Of a stretch of DNA of 64,000 nt, positions 56,407 to 64,000 are shown one piece after another. The first letter of the stretch is position 1, and each line of letters starts with the position of its first letter. This DNA is from Streptomyces flaveolus (GTDB taxonomy: Bacteria; Actinomycetota; Actinomycetes; Streptomycetales; Streptomycetaceae): positions 248,001 through 312,000 of the forward strand of contig NZ_JNWV01000016.1 of the NCBI RefSeq assembly GCF_000716535.1. The letters are read 5' to 3'. A model generated the notes under the pieces. That model saw nothing but the letters and a program-made list of their open reading frames with translations, searched no databases and was not told the origin of the DNA. A program made the position numbers and the translations under genes.

Positions 56407-57228
56407 GTGGCTGAACCAAGGGACGTGGACGTGCGCATCGCGCTCTCGACCGCCTCCGTCTACCCCGAGTCGACGGCGACGGCCTTCGAGATCGCCGCGC
56501 GCCTCGGTTACGACGGCGTCGAGGTCATGGTGTGGACCGACCCGGTCAGCCAGGACATCGAGGCGCTGCGTCGCCTGTCGGACTACCACGGCATCCCGAT
56601 CCTCGCCGTCCACGCCCCGTGCCTGCTGATCACCCAGCGGGTCTGGTCCACCGACCCCTGGGTCAAGCTCCAGCGGGCCAGGGCGGCGGCGGAGAAGCTG
56701 GACGCCTCCACCGTCGTCGTCCACCCGCCCTTCCGCTGGCAGCGGCAGTACGCCCGGGAGTTCGTCGACGGGATCTGGCGGATGGCGAACGAGACGGACG
56801 TACGGTTCGCCGTCGAGAACATGTACCCCTGGCGCTACCGCGACCGCGAGATGCTCGCCTACGCCCCCGACTGGGACGTCACCAACGACGACTACCGGCA
56901 CTTCACGATCGACCTCAGCCACACGGCGACGGCCCGCACCGACGCCCTCGGCATGATCGACCGCATGGGGGACCGGCTCGGGCACGTCCACCTCGCCGAC
57001 GGCCGGGGCTCCGCCAAGGACGAGCACCTGGTGCCCGGCCGGGGCACCCAGCCCTGCGCCGAGCTGCTGGAGCGCCTGGTGCGCACCGGCTTCGACGGCC
57101 ATGTCGTGATCGAGGTCAACACCCGGCGGGCGATGTCCGGCGCCGAGCGCGAGGCCGACCTCGCCGAGGCCCTGGAGTACACGCGCAAGCACCTGACCGC
57201 GGCCGCCGTGCGGGTGACCCGCCGATGA
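56407..57228 (+). CDS. Sugar-phosphate isomerase/epimerase (xylose isomerase-like TIM barrel)
   Basis: 273 residues, AP-endonuclease-2/xylose isomerase fold. Metal-binding pattern residues can be seen: V-H-A-P (His), V-V-V-H-P-P (His), V-E-N-M (Glu), I-D-L-S-H, H-V-H-L-A-D-G, and V-I-E-V-N (Glu), as expected for a divalent-metal site. The substrate is unknown; the family includes inositol and sugar epimerases as well as endonuclease IV. The GTG at 56407 is chosen over ATG 56395 because TATGGT lies 7 nt upstream. The TetR gene overlaps its stop (ATGA). Confidence 0.88.
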   Translation: MAEPRDVDVRIALSTASVYPESTATAFEIAARLGYDGVEVMVWTDPVSQDIEALRRLSDYHGIPILAVHAPCLLITQRVWSTDPWVKLQRARAAAEKLDASTVVVHPPFRWQRQYAREFVDGIWRMANETDVRFAVENMYPWRYRDREMLAYAPDWDVTNDDYRHFTIDLSHTATARTDALGMIDRMGDRLGHVHLADGRGSAKDEHLVPGRGTQPCAELLERLVRTGFDGHVVIEVNTRRAMSGAEREADLAEALEYTRKHLTAAAVRVTRR

Positions 57229-57860
57229 CCGCCACCCCGCCCGCGAACGACACCGCGCCCGAGCCCCCCGCCCGGCGCCGGGGCCGGCCCCCGCGTGGCG
57301 AGTCGGCCGGCACCCGGGACCGTATCCTCGCCGCCGCCCGCGAGGAGTTCTCCGCACGTGGGTACGAGAAGACGTCCGTACGCGGCATCGCCAAGGCCGC
57401 CGGCGTCGACTCGGCGCTCGTCCACCACTACTTCGGCACCAAGGAGCAGGTCTTCGAAGCGGCCATCGAAGTCGCCTTCGCCCCCGCGCTGAACGCGCCG
57501 GAGGCGGTCGCCGAGGGCCCCCCGGACGCCGTCGGCGAGCGGCTGACCCGGTTCATCTTCGGCATCTGGGAGAACCCCACCACCCGCACCCCGCTGCTCG
57601 CGATCGTGCGCTCCGCCGTCAACAACGACACGGCCGCCGCCGTCTTCCGCCGCCTGATCGCCACCCAGCTGCTGCGCCGCATCGCCGCCCAGCTGGAGCT
57701 GCCGGACGCCGAGCTGCGCGCCGAGCTGGCGGCCGCCCAGATCGTGGGCTGTGCCATGCTCCGGTACGTGATCAAGGTGGAGCCGCTGGCGTCGGCGGAC
57801 CTGGAGCGGATCATCGCCCGGGTCGCCCCCGTCGTACAGGGGCATCTGACGGCTCCGTGA
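57225..57860 (+). CDS. TetR-family transcriptional regulator
   Basis: 211 residues. A disordered N-terminus with an AT-hook-like R-R-R-G-R-P-P precedes the HTH ([27 protein letters not shown]). The ligand domain resembles TetR proteins of the PF17920/TetR_C_16 type. It is translationally coupled to the isomerase gene and so likely controls it or a linked pathway. ilvD follows after 94 bp with its own ribosome binding site and promoter-like sequence, so operon membership is doubtful. Confidence 0.92.
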   Translation: MTATPPANDTAPEPPARRRGRPPRGESAGTRDRILAAAREEFSARGYEKTSVRGIAKAAGVDSALVHHYFGTKEQVFEAAIEVAFAPALNAPEAVAEGPPDAVGERLTRFIFGIWENPTTRTPLLAIVRSAVNNDTAAAVFRRLIATQLLRRIAAQLELPDAELRAELAAAQIVGCAMLRYVIKVEPLASADLERIIARVAPVVQGHLTAP

Positions 57861-57954
57861 AACGCGCGTCCCGCGATTCGGACACCTCGTCCCGCCACCT
57901 GGATGACCGGCGTACGCTCGATAAAGCCAGATCCGTCTGAAGGAGCGAGCGACG

Positions 57955-59808
57955 ATGCCCGAGCTGAGGTCCCGCACAGTCACCCACGGCCGCAACATGG
58001 CGGGCGCCCGCGCCCTTATGCGCGCCTCCGGTGTACCCGGTGCGGACATCGGCCGAAAGCCGATCATCGCCGTCGCGAACTCCTTCACCGAGTTCGTGCC
58101 GGGCCACACCCACCTCCAGCCGGTCGGCCGGATCGTCAGCGAGGCGATCAAGGAGGCGGGCGGCATCCCGCGCGAGTTCAACACGATCGCGGTCGACGAC
58201 GGCATCGCCATGGGCCACGGCGGCATGCTGTACTCCCTGCCCTCCCGCGACCTGATCGCGGACTCGGTCGAGTACATGGTCGAGGCCCACTGCGCCGACG
58301 CCCTGGTCTGCATCTCCAACTGCGACAAGATCACCCCGGGCATGCTGCTGGCCGCCCTGCGCCTGAACATCCCGACGGTCTTCGTCTCCGGCGGCCCCAT
58401 GGAGTCCGGCCGCGCCACCCTCGTGGACGGCACGGTCCGCACGCTCGACCTGGTCGACGCGATCTCCGACGCCGTCAACGACAAGATCTCCGACGAGGAC
58501 ATCCTCCGCATCGAGGAGAACGCCTGCCCGACCTGCGGCAGCTGTTCCGGCATGTTCACCGCCAACTCGATGAACTGCCTCACCGAGGCCATCGGCCTCT
58601 CCCTGCCCGGCAACGGCTCGGTCCTCGCCACCCACACCGCGCGCAAGCAGCTCTACGTCGACGCGGCCCGCACGGTCATGGACCTCACCCGCCGCTACTA
58701 CGAGCAGGACGACGACACCGTCCTGCCCCGCAACATCGCCACCTTCCAGGCCTTCGAGAACGCCATGGCCCTGGACATCGCGATGGGCGGCTCCACCAAC
58801 ACGATCCTGCACCTGCTGGCCGCCGCCCAGGAGGCGGGCGTCCCGTTCGGCCTGGACCAGATCGACGCCGTCTCGCGCCGCGTGCCCTGCCTGGCCAAGG
58901 TGGCCCCCAACGTCGCCAAGAACCGCACCTACTACATGGAGGACGTGCACCGCGCCGGCGGCATCCCCGCCCTCCTCGGCGAACTGCACCGCGCCGGCCT
59001 GCTCAACGAGGACGTCCACGCCGTCCACAGCCCGTCCCTGTCCGACTGGCTGAAGACCTGGGACGTCCGCGGCGGCTCCCCCTCCCCGGAGGCCGTGGAG
59101 CTGTGGCACGCGGCGCCCGGCTGCGTCCGCTCCGCCGAGGCCTTCTCCCAGTCCGAGCGCTGGGAGGCGCTGGACGACGACGCCGAGAACGGCTGCATCC
59201 GCTCCGTCGAGCACGCGTACTCCAAGGACGGCGGCCTCGCGGTCCTGCGCGGCAACCTCGCCGTCGACGGCTGCGTGGTCAAGACGGCCGGCGTCGACGA
59301 GTCGATCTGGACCTTCGAGGGCCCGGCGGTCGTCTGCGAGTCCCAGGAGGAGGCCGTCCAGCGCATCCTCACCCAGGAGGTCAAGGACGGCGACGTCGTC
59401 GTCATCCGCTACGAGGGCCCCAAGGGCGGCCCCGGCATGCAGGAGATGCTGTACCCGACCTCGTACCTGAAGGGCCGCGGCCTCGGCAAGACCTGCGCCC
59501 TGATCACCGACGGCCGCTTCTCCGGCGGCACCTCGGGCCTCTCCATCGGCCACGCCTCGCCCGAGGCGGCCTCCGGCGGCACGATCGCCCTGGTCCAGGA
59601 CGGCGACCGCATCCGCATCGACATCCCGGCCCGCACGATCGAGCTGCTGGTCGACGAGGCCGAGCTGGCCCGTCGCGAGCAGGCCCTGAACGGCGTCTAC
59701 GCCCCGAAGAACCGCGAACGCAAGGTCTCCGCCGCCCTCCGTGCCTACGCGGCGATGGCCACCAGCGCGGACAAGGGCGCGGTGCGCGACGTGTCCCGCC
59801 TGGGCTGA
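57955..59808 (+). CDS. ilvD: Dihydroxy-acid dehydratase
   Basis: Third step of branched-chain amino-acid and pantothenate precursor synthesis, making 2-keto acids from dihydroxy acids. 617 residues, long [4Fe-4S] E. coli type. I see [22 protein letters not shown] (C123) and [19 protein letters not shown], the iron-sulfur and substrate motifs. Its product 2-ketoisovalerate also feeds the panC branch encoded at 25.9 kb. GAAGGAG precedes the ATG. It ends at a clear terminator. Confidence 0.97.
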   Translation: MPELRSRTVTHGRNMAGARALMRASGVPGADIGRKPIIAVANSFTEFVPGHTHLQPVGRIVSEAIKEAGGIPREFNTIAVDDGIAMGHGGMLYSLPSRDLIADSVEYMVEAHCADALVCISNCDKITPGMLLAALRLNIPTVFVSGGPMESGRATLVDGTVRTLDLVDAISDAVNDKISDEDILRIEENACPTCGSCSGMFTANSMNCLTEAIGLSLPGNGSVLATHTARKQLYVDAARTVMDLTRRYYEQDDDTVLPRNIATFQAFENAMALDIAMGGSTNTILHLLAAAQEAGVPFGLDQIDAVSRRVPCLAKVAPNVAKNRTYYMEDVHRAGGIPALLGELHRAGLLNEDVHAVHSPSLSDWLKTWDVRGGSPSPEAVELWHAAPGCVRSAEAFSQSERWEALDDDAENGCIRSVEHAYSKDGGLAVLRGNLAVDGCVVKTAGVDESIWTFEGPAVVCESQEEAVQRILTQEVKDGDVVVIRYEGPKGGPGMQEMLYPTSYLKGRGLGKTCALITDGRFSGGTSGLSIGHASPEAASGGTIALVQDGDRIRIDIPARTIELLVDEAELARREQALNGVYAPKNRERKVSAALRAYAAMATSADKGAVRDVSRLG

Positions 59809-59819
59809 ACATCGTCAGG

Positions 59820-59849
59820 AAGGGCCGCTCCCGGTAGGGGGCGGTCCTT
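59820..59849. terminator. Terminator between ilvD and the kinase gene
   Basis: 13-bp stem (two G-U pairs) with loop GGTA, 12 nt after the ilvD stop. It can serve both converging genes. Confidence 0.7.
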
Positions 59850-59985
59850 CGCCGTACCACGGGGGCGTTGGCCGTCTACAGGCTCACGGGGGGGCCTTCT
59901 CCGGTCTCACCGGAGGCCTGGCCTTCTCCAGCCTGACCAGGGCGTTCGCCGCCCCCGCGGCGCCGGCCTCGCACCGCGTCCGGGG

Positions 59986-62151
59986 TCACCAGGCCGACGG
60001 TTTCCCGCCGTCCACGGCGAAGACCGTGCCGTCGGGCGCCGCTGCGAGGACGCGGCCGCCGACCGGCACCGGCGCCGGCGGGGTGCTCATGACCTCCGCC
60101 GAGTTCGCGCCCAGCCGCGCCGGCGTCTGCCCGACCAGCCTGCCGTTCCCGGCGTCGACGGCGAGCAGCCGGCCGTCGCTCGCGGTGAGGTACACCCGCC
60201 CGCCGCGCACGACGGGTGCCGAACCGCGGCTCACCGACGTCTCCAGGTGCCACAGGTGCCTGCCCGACCGCCCCGACGCCATGTCCACGGCGTCCAGGGA
60301 ACCGCCGGTGGCCAGCACGTACACGACGTTCCCGCGCACGGTCGCGTGCGCGCCGTCGAGGACGGCGGGCAGCGCGACGCGCCGGATCGCGCCCGTACCG
60401 GGGGTGTAGCGGACGATCTCCTTGGCGCCGTACGCGTTGTCCACGGCCAGGAAGAACACCGAACCGTCCTGCGCCGCGAACGGCTTGAGCCAGCCGCCGA
60501 GCCGTACGTCCCACCGCACCTGGCCCGTGCCCGGGTCCACGGCGGTCACCTGGGTGCTCGTCCCGTCGGCGGCCGTACGCGTCGCGAAGGCCGTCGACGC
60601 GCCGGGGAACGCGTCGAGGGACGGCACGCCCTGACCGGGCACCGTGCTGTGCCAGCGGGTGGCGCCGTTCGCGCCGTCCACACCGGTGACCGTGCCGTCG
60701 GCGCTGGTGAGCAGGGCCGTGTCACCGGCGTACCGCACGGTCGTCCCGGCCGGCAGCCGCCGCTGCCACACCTGCCTGCCCGTGGCCGGATCCAGCCCCG
60801 CGAGCCGTGAGCCGCCGTCCGTGTACGGCTGGACCAGTCCGCCGGAGAGGGCGGGGGGCCCGCTCGTGGACCGGGTGTCGACCGAGCGTCGCCACAGCAG
60901 CCCGCCGTCGCCCGCGGAGAGCGCGAAGACGACACCCGGCCGCGCGCAGAACACCTCCCCGGCCCCGTACACGCACTGCGGCATGCCCTCGCCGCCGACC
61001 GCCGGCCGGGCCGTCCACGTGCCGGCGGAAGCCGACGTCAGGGTCGGCTCGCTCTCCCTCTTGCGCGCCTGATCGTTTCCTCCGGACGCCCACACGGAGA
61101 CGAGCGCACTGAGCAGCGCCAGCCCGAGACCACCGGCCCCCAACGCCACCGCCCGCCGACGCCCCAGGCGGCGGAGCGTGCGCCGGCCGGCACCCCCGGA
61201 ACGACCTGCCCCCGCCGGAGCGCCCCCTGCCTCCTCCCCGGCTTCCGCCGGAGCCCGGTCCTCGCTCGCCCCTCGCTCTTCACCCGTCCGCTGCGCCGGT
61301 ATGAACGCCTGGGTGTCGTACGAGGCCGCCACCGAGCGCAGTTCCCGCATCAGCTCGTCCGGCGTGGGCCGGTCCGCGGGCTCCTTGGCGAGGCACCGGC
61401 GGACCAGCGGTGCGAGCCCTTCCGGTACGCCGATCAGGTCGGGCTCGTCGTGGACCACCTGGTAGGCGACGACGTACGGGCTGTCGGAGTCGAACGGCCC
61501 GCGCCCGGTGGCCGCGTGCACCATGACCGAACCGAGCGCGAAGATGTCCGCGGCCGGGCCGACCTCACGGGGCCGCCGGAACTGCTCGGGCGCCATGAAC
61601 GGCGGAGTGCCGATCAACTTTCCGGTCTCGGTGCGCAGTTCACTGTCCTTGGGCCGGGAGATGCCGAAGTCGATGACTTTCGGCCCGTCCTCGGCGAGCA
61701 GCACGTTGCTGGGCTTGAGATCCCGGTGCACGACCCCGACCCGATGGATGTCCCGCAGCGCCTCCGCGAGCCCGGCCATCAGCCGGCGCAGCTGCTCCGC
61801 GGGCATGGGGCCCTTCCGCTTCACATGCTCGGAGAGGGTCGGTCCGGGGATGAACAGGGTGGCCATCCACGGGCGTTCGGCCTCGGGATCGGCGTCCACG
61901 ACGGGCGCCGTGAAGGCCCCGCTGACCCTCCGCGCGGCGGCCACCTCCTGCCGGAAACGGCCCCTGAACTCGGAATCCTTCGCGAACTCGGCGTGTACGA
62001 CCTTCACCGCGAGCCGCATCCCGGAGGTACTGCGGGCGAGGTGTACGACCCCCATGCCGCCGGAGCCCAGGCAGGACTCCAGCCGGTAGTGCCCGGCGTA
62101 CTCCGGAAGTTCCGCTTCCGCGCCCGCTCCGGTGTTGCGCTGTGGCGCCAT
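59986..62151 (-). CDS. Ser/Thr protein kinase with external PQQ-type beta-propeller
   Basis: 721 residues. The cytoplasmic Hanks-type kinase domain (about 23-285) is complete: G-S-G-G-M-G-V-V, K50, H-R-D-L-K-P-S-N (D144), and D161-F-G. A juxtamembrane linker rich in Ala/Gly/Glu follows, one TM helix (about 330-352), then an external domain of PQQ-like beta-propeller repeats (G-D-G-G-L-L-W-R-R, A-T-G-R-Q-V-W-Q, G-T-G-Q-V-R-W). This architecture resembles actinobacterial PknD-type sensors. The ATG is at 62151, with GGGGGTGG upstream. A TAGGCT box at 62193-62198 on the minus strand is a possible -10 box. The ligand and targets are unknown. Confidence 0.92.
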   Translation of the reverse strand: MAPQRNTGAGAEAELPEYAGHYRLESCLGSGGMGVVHLARSTSGMRLAVKVVHAEFAKDSEFRGRFRQEVAAARRVSGAFTAPVVDADPEAERPWMATLFIPGPTLSEHVKRKGPMPAEQLRRLMAGLAEALRDIHRVGVVHRDLKPSNVLLAEDGPKVIDFGISRPKDSELRTETGKLIGTPPFMAPEQFRRPREVGPAADIFALGSVMVHAATGRGPFDSDSPYVVAYQVVHDEPDLIGVPEGLAPLVRRCLAKEPADRPTPDELMRELRSVAASYDTQAFIPAQRTGEERGASEDRAPAEAGEEAGGAPAGAGRSGGAGRRTLRRLGRRRAVALGAGGLGLALLSALVSVWASGGNDQARKRESEPTLTSASAGTWTARPAVGGEGMPQCVYGAGEVFCARPGVVFALSAGDGGLLWRRSVDTRSTSGPPALSGGLVQPYTDGGSRLAGLDPATGRQVWQRRLPAGTTVRYAGDTALLTSADGTVTGVDGANGATRWHSTVPGQGVPSLDAFPGASTAFATRTAADGTSTQVTAVDPGTGQVRWDVRLGGWLKPFAAQDGSVFFLAVDNAYGAKEIVRYTPGTGAIRRVALPAVLDGAHATVRGNVVYVLATGGSLDAVDMASGRSGRHLWHLETSVSRGSAPVVRGGRVYLTASDGRLLAVDAGNGRLVGQTPARLGANSAEVMSTPPAPVPVGGRVLAAAPDGTVFAVDGGKPSAW

Positions 62152-62231
62152 GGACCACCCCCGTGCTGTTCGTCCGCGCGCGCGACGCACGGAGCCTAGT
62201 CGATGACTCGTACGAGACAGAGGCGGCTTGC

Positions 62232-62237
62232 TAGCGT
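62232..62237 (+). promoter_or_regulatory. -10 box before the SH3 protein
   Basis: TAGCGT, giving a leader of about 60 nt to the ATG at 62306, which has GGGGGAGG upstream. The minus-strand TAGGCT at 62193-62198 would serve the divergent kinase. Confidence 0.35.
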
Positions 62238-62305
62238 CTGCGTGCGAGTCGCGCACCTGCGTTTCGCGCCGAGTTGCGAGAGAACAACGGGGGAGGTCCA
62301 TTTTC

Positions 62306-62650
62306 ATGTCAGTCGACCGCGCACAAGAGGCCGAGGCCACCGAGAACGGCGTCGACGGCACCGGTGGTGCCGAGAAGGTGGTGACGGAGGCGGCGGCAGC
62401 CGTCCGCACCTACGCCGTCGCGCCCGGCGTCCGGCTGAACGTCCGCAGCGGCCCGGGCACCCAGTACAACCTGGTCCGCGTCCTGCCGGAGGGCGTCCGG
62501 GTACCGATCTACTGCCAGACACCCGGCACGACGGTGTCGGGCACCTACGGCACCACGAACATCTGGGACCTCATCGACAGCGGTGAGTACGTCTCGGACG
62601 CCTACGTCCAGACGGGCACCGACGGCTACATCGCCCCACGCTGCGGCTGA
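62306..62650 (+). CDS. SH3-domain (SH3_3-type) protein without signal peptide
   Basis: 114 residues. The bacterial SH3 core is clear: V-R-L-N-V-R-S-G-P-G-T-Q-Y-N-L-V-R-V-L-P-E-G, then I-W-D-L-I-D-S-G-E-Y-V-S-D-A-Y-V. A Cys pair (Y-C-Q and R-C-G) may form a disulfide. SH3_3 proteins usually bind cell wall or are secreted, but no signal peptide or TM helix is visible at this start. GGGGGAGG precedes the ATG. It is divergent from the kinase gene. Confidence 0.85.
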   Translation: MSVDRAQEAEATENGVDGTGGAEKVVTEAAAAVRTYAVAPGVRLNVRSGPGTQYNLVRVLPEGVRVPIYCQTPGTTVSGTYGTTNIWDLIDSGEYVSDAYVQTGTDGYIAPRCG

Positions 62651-62987
62651 CACCGTCCGGCGGGCGCCGGGGCCGGCCGGGACGTGCTGGGCTCTCTGGG
62701 TTCGGCCGGCACTGGCCGGAGCCTGCACCTGGCACGGCCGGCACCGGGAGCCGTCCCATCCCGTCGGGGTCATGCCCCGGCGGGGTGGGGGTCGCCGGGG
62801 TCGTGCCGCGGCGGGGCCGGAGCCGTGGGGGCCACGCTTCGGCGGCGTGGGACCGCACGGCCAGGCTTCAGCGGAGCCGGGGCCGCCGACGCGGAATCCT
62901 CACCCAGCCGGCACCGCATCCCGGCCGGCGGGCGCCCGGCCAAGACCCCGCCCGAAGCCCGTCCGCCGACGGCGTCATAATCGTGCT
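62651..62987. other. Intergenic DNA (337 bp) without a recognisable gene
   Basis: GC-rich with short imperfect repeats of CCGGGG and GGCGGG type. The last bases hold the -10 box CATAAT of the next gene. Confidence 0.5.
62976..62981 (+). promoter_or_regulatory. -10 box of a probable leaderless promoter
   Basis: CATAAT, 6 nt, then GTG at 62988. Confidence 0.4.
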
Positions 62988-63533
62988 GTGAGCGACGAAA
63001 CCGGCACCCCGGACACCTCGGCGGGCTCCGCCGGCCGCGCGGCCCAGGGCGACGGCGCGCCGCCTCAGGGTGGTGGCCCCCGCCCCGAGCCCCTGCGCTT
63101 CTTCGGCACCTCCTGGGTGCACCACGACAACGGCTACGCGGCCCGCCGCGCCGGCGTCGCCGTCGGCTCCCTCGCCGCCGCCGTCGTCTCCTGTCTGGTG
63201 CTGCGCCTCGCCTATGAGGGCATCCAGATCGCCGAAACCGGCTCCTTCGTGACCGTGCTGGTCGTCGCCATGTTCGCGATCTGCAGCGCGCTCGCCTTCC
63301 GCAACACCTGGGACGGCTTCGGCAAGCGCCACGACCCGCAGCGCCAGGCCTCCCTGCGCGGCCTGCTCGCCATCGGCTTCGTCGGCACCCTCCTCGCCTA
63401 CTTCTTCCGCTCCCTCACCGAGGCACCGGGCGAGAAGCTGCACCGCGAGGAGTACGAGGAGGCCCGCGAGGCCTACGCACGCCGCACCACCCGCCGCACC
63501 GGCAACCCGTCGAAGAAGAAGCGCCGCCGGTAG
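62988..63533 (+). CDS. Small integral membrane protein, unknown function
   Basis: 181 residues. A Gly/Pro-rich N-terminus of about 45 residues, then three TM helices (about 53-73, 84-103, 124-141), with charged ends and a Lys/Arg-rich C-terminus (K-K-K-R-R-R). F-F-G-T-S-W-V-H-H-D-N-G-Y is a conserved-looking stretch before TM1. I recognise no family. The start is supported by CATAAT upstream. Confidence 0.78.
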   Translation: MSDETGTPDTSAGSAGRAAQGDGAPPQGGGPRPEPLRFFGTSWVHHDNGYAARRAGVAVGSLAAAVVSCLVLRLAYEGIQIAETGSFVTVLVVAMFAICSALAFRNTWDGFGKRHDPQRQASLRGLLAIGFVGTLLAYFFRSLTEAPGEKLHREEYEEAREAYARRTTRRTGNPSKKKRRR

Positions 63534-63535
63534 AA

Positions 63536-63609
63536 CGGCAGACGGCGGAACCGCAACGGCGGAGCCGCGACGTGGAACGCGGAACGGCGGAAACGGAACG
63601 GCGGAACCG
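63536..63609. repeat. Short direct repeats ACGGCGGA(A/G)
   Basis: Four imperfect copies of ACGGCGGAACCG-like sequence, two of them about 13-14 bp apart near 63585-63609, between the membrane protein stop and the methyltransferase. Confidence 0.55.
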
Positions 63610-63654
63610 ATAAGGGGTACGGCAGGCGCGGGGCGATGCCGTAGACAGGACCCC

Positions 63655-64000
63655 ATGACTGCCACTCATTCGTCGCCCGCCGACCCGCACGCCTTCCACG
63701 CCGCCCGCGCCGCGTCCTTCAACTCCGCCGCCGCCCAGTACGCCGCGAACCGCCCCTCCTACCCGCCCGCCCTCTTCGACGCCGTCGAGGAACTGGCCGG
63801 CCGCCCTCTCCGGGGCGCCAGGACGGTGGACGTCGGCGCGGGCACCGGCATCGCCACCGCCCTCCTGCACGCCCGCGGCGCCGACGTCCTCGCCGTCGAG
63901 CCCGGCGCGGGCATGGCCGCCGAGTTCCGCCGCGCGCTCCCGCACGTCCCGCTCGTCCGGGGCAACGGCAACGCCCTCCCCGTCACCGACTCCCACGCCG
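63655..64000 (+). CDS. Class I SAM-dependent methyltransferase (partial, cut by window end)
   Basis: The first 115 residues are in the window. S-A-A-A-Q-Y-A-A-N-R-P-S-Y-P, then T-V-D-V-G-A-G-T-G-I-A-T-A (SAM motif I), V-L-A-V-E-P-G-A-G-M (motif II acid), and G-N-G-N-A-L-P (motif III). It resembles UbiE/Methyltransf_11-type enzymes, with unknown substrate. TAGACA is 7 nt before the ATG. The 3' part lies beyond position 64000. Confidence 0.88.
   Translation, partial: MTATHSSPADPHAFHAARAASFNSAAAQYAANRPSYPPALFDAVEELAGRPLRGARTVDVGAGTGIATALLHARGADVLAVEPGAGMAAEFRRALPHVPLVRGNGNALPVTDSHA

Noticed and set aside
59986..62151. PQQ-dependent dehydrogenase
   Set aside because: The propeller repeats are of PQQ type, but an intact Hanks kinase domain precedes them and no dehydrogenase active site is seen.

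Overview
The window is a stretch of actinobacterial core chromosome and almost certainly comes from a Streptomyces. It is very GC-rich, starts many genes with GTG, and couples genes through ATGA/GTGA overlaps. It carries Streptomyces signature loci: sigE-cseABC, lsr2 next to an SCO3374-type gene and clpC, a disA/radA pair, and an isolated second nuoD. From memory the gene order matches roughly SCO3343-SCO3408 of S. coelicolor; I could not check this by alignment. I see no insertion sequence, prophage, CRISPR array, rRNA, tRNA or secondary-metabolite cluster.

Layout. 1-9.9 kb: dacB, a zincin of the F420-associated family, the classical tilS-hpt-ftsH-folE series, and then an opposing folate operon folP-NTF2-folB-folK-DUF3180 (read leftwards from 10.8 kb). 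10.9-20 kb: envelope and respiration genes. These are a membrane aminoacyl-lipid synthase-like protein divergent from a membrane esterase, an anchored coiled-coil protein, two PH-domain membrane proteins, nuoD2, and a MidA/NDUFAF7-type methyltransferase. 20-24.7 kb: a NarL-type two-component system, a winged-helix repressor facing a perfect 33-bp palindrome, and a threonine aldolase. 24.9-30.4 kb: a tightly coupled cofactor operon, DUF2520-panC-nadB-nadC-coaX, covering pantothenate/CoA and NAD. 30.4-37.9 kb: tandem repeats, small regulators, lsr2 and clpC. 37.9-43.8 kb: secreted phosphatase, M23 peptidase, a TetR/MFS pair with duplicated operator arms, and an AraC-VOC-methyltransferase operon. 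43.9-52.1 kb (leftward): the cell-envelope stress operon sigE-cseA-cseB-cseC, mutY, disA and radA. 52.3-64 kb: a membrane sigma-factor-like/zinc-finger/BACON fusion, a Cys-rich protein, Ppx/GppA, a sugar-phosphate isomerase with a TetR gene, ilvD, a Ser/Thr kinase with a beta-propeller, an SH3 protein, a membrane protein and a truncated methyltransferase.

How the genes work together. The common themes are cell-wall maintenance (dacB, M23, sigE/cse, disA), protein quality control (ftsH, clpC), and folate, CoA, NAD and branched-chain amino-acid synthesis. The most notable observations are these. (1) A sigma-2/sigma-4/anti-sigma-zinc-finger/TM/BACON fusion at 52350-54380. (2) A MidA/NDUFAF7-like methyltransferase beside nuoD2, whose product keeps the arginine equivalent to the one that NDUFAF7 methylates. 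(3) A window-wide set of genes whose start codon lies 6-8 nt after a TANNNT -10 box, indicating leaderless mRNAs and fixing many start codons. (4) Strong, unassigned operator palindromes at 23188-23220 and 40232-40302. (5) Two ClgR-like boxes before clpC. (6) A Walker A change (GRPGTGKT) in FtsH.
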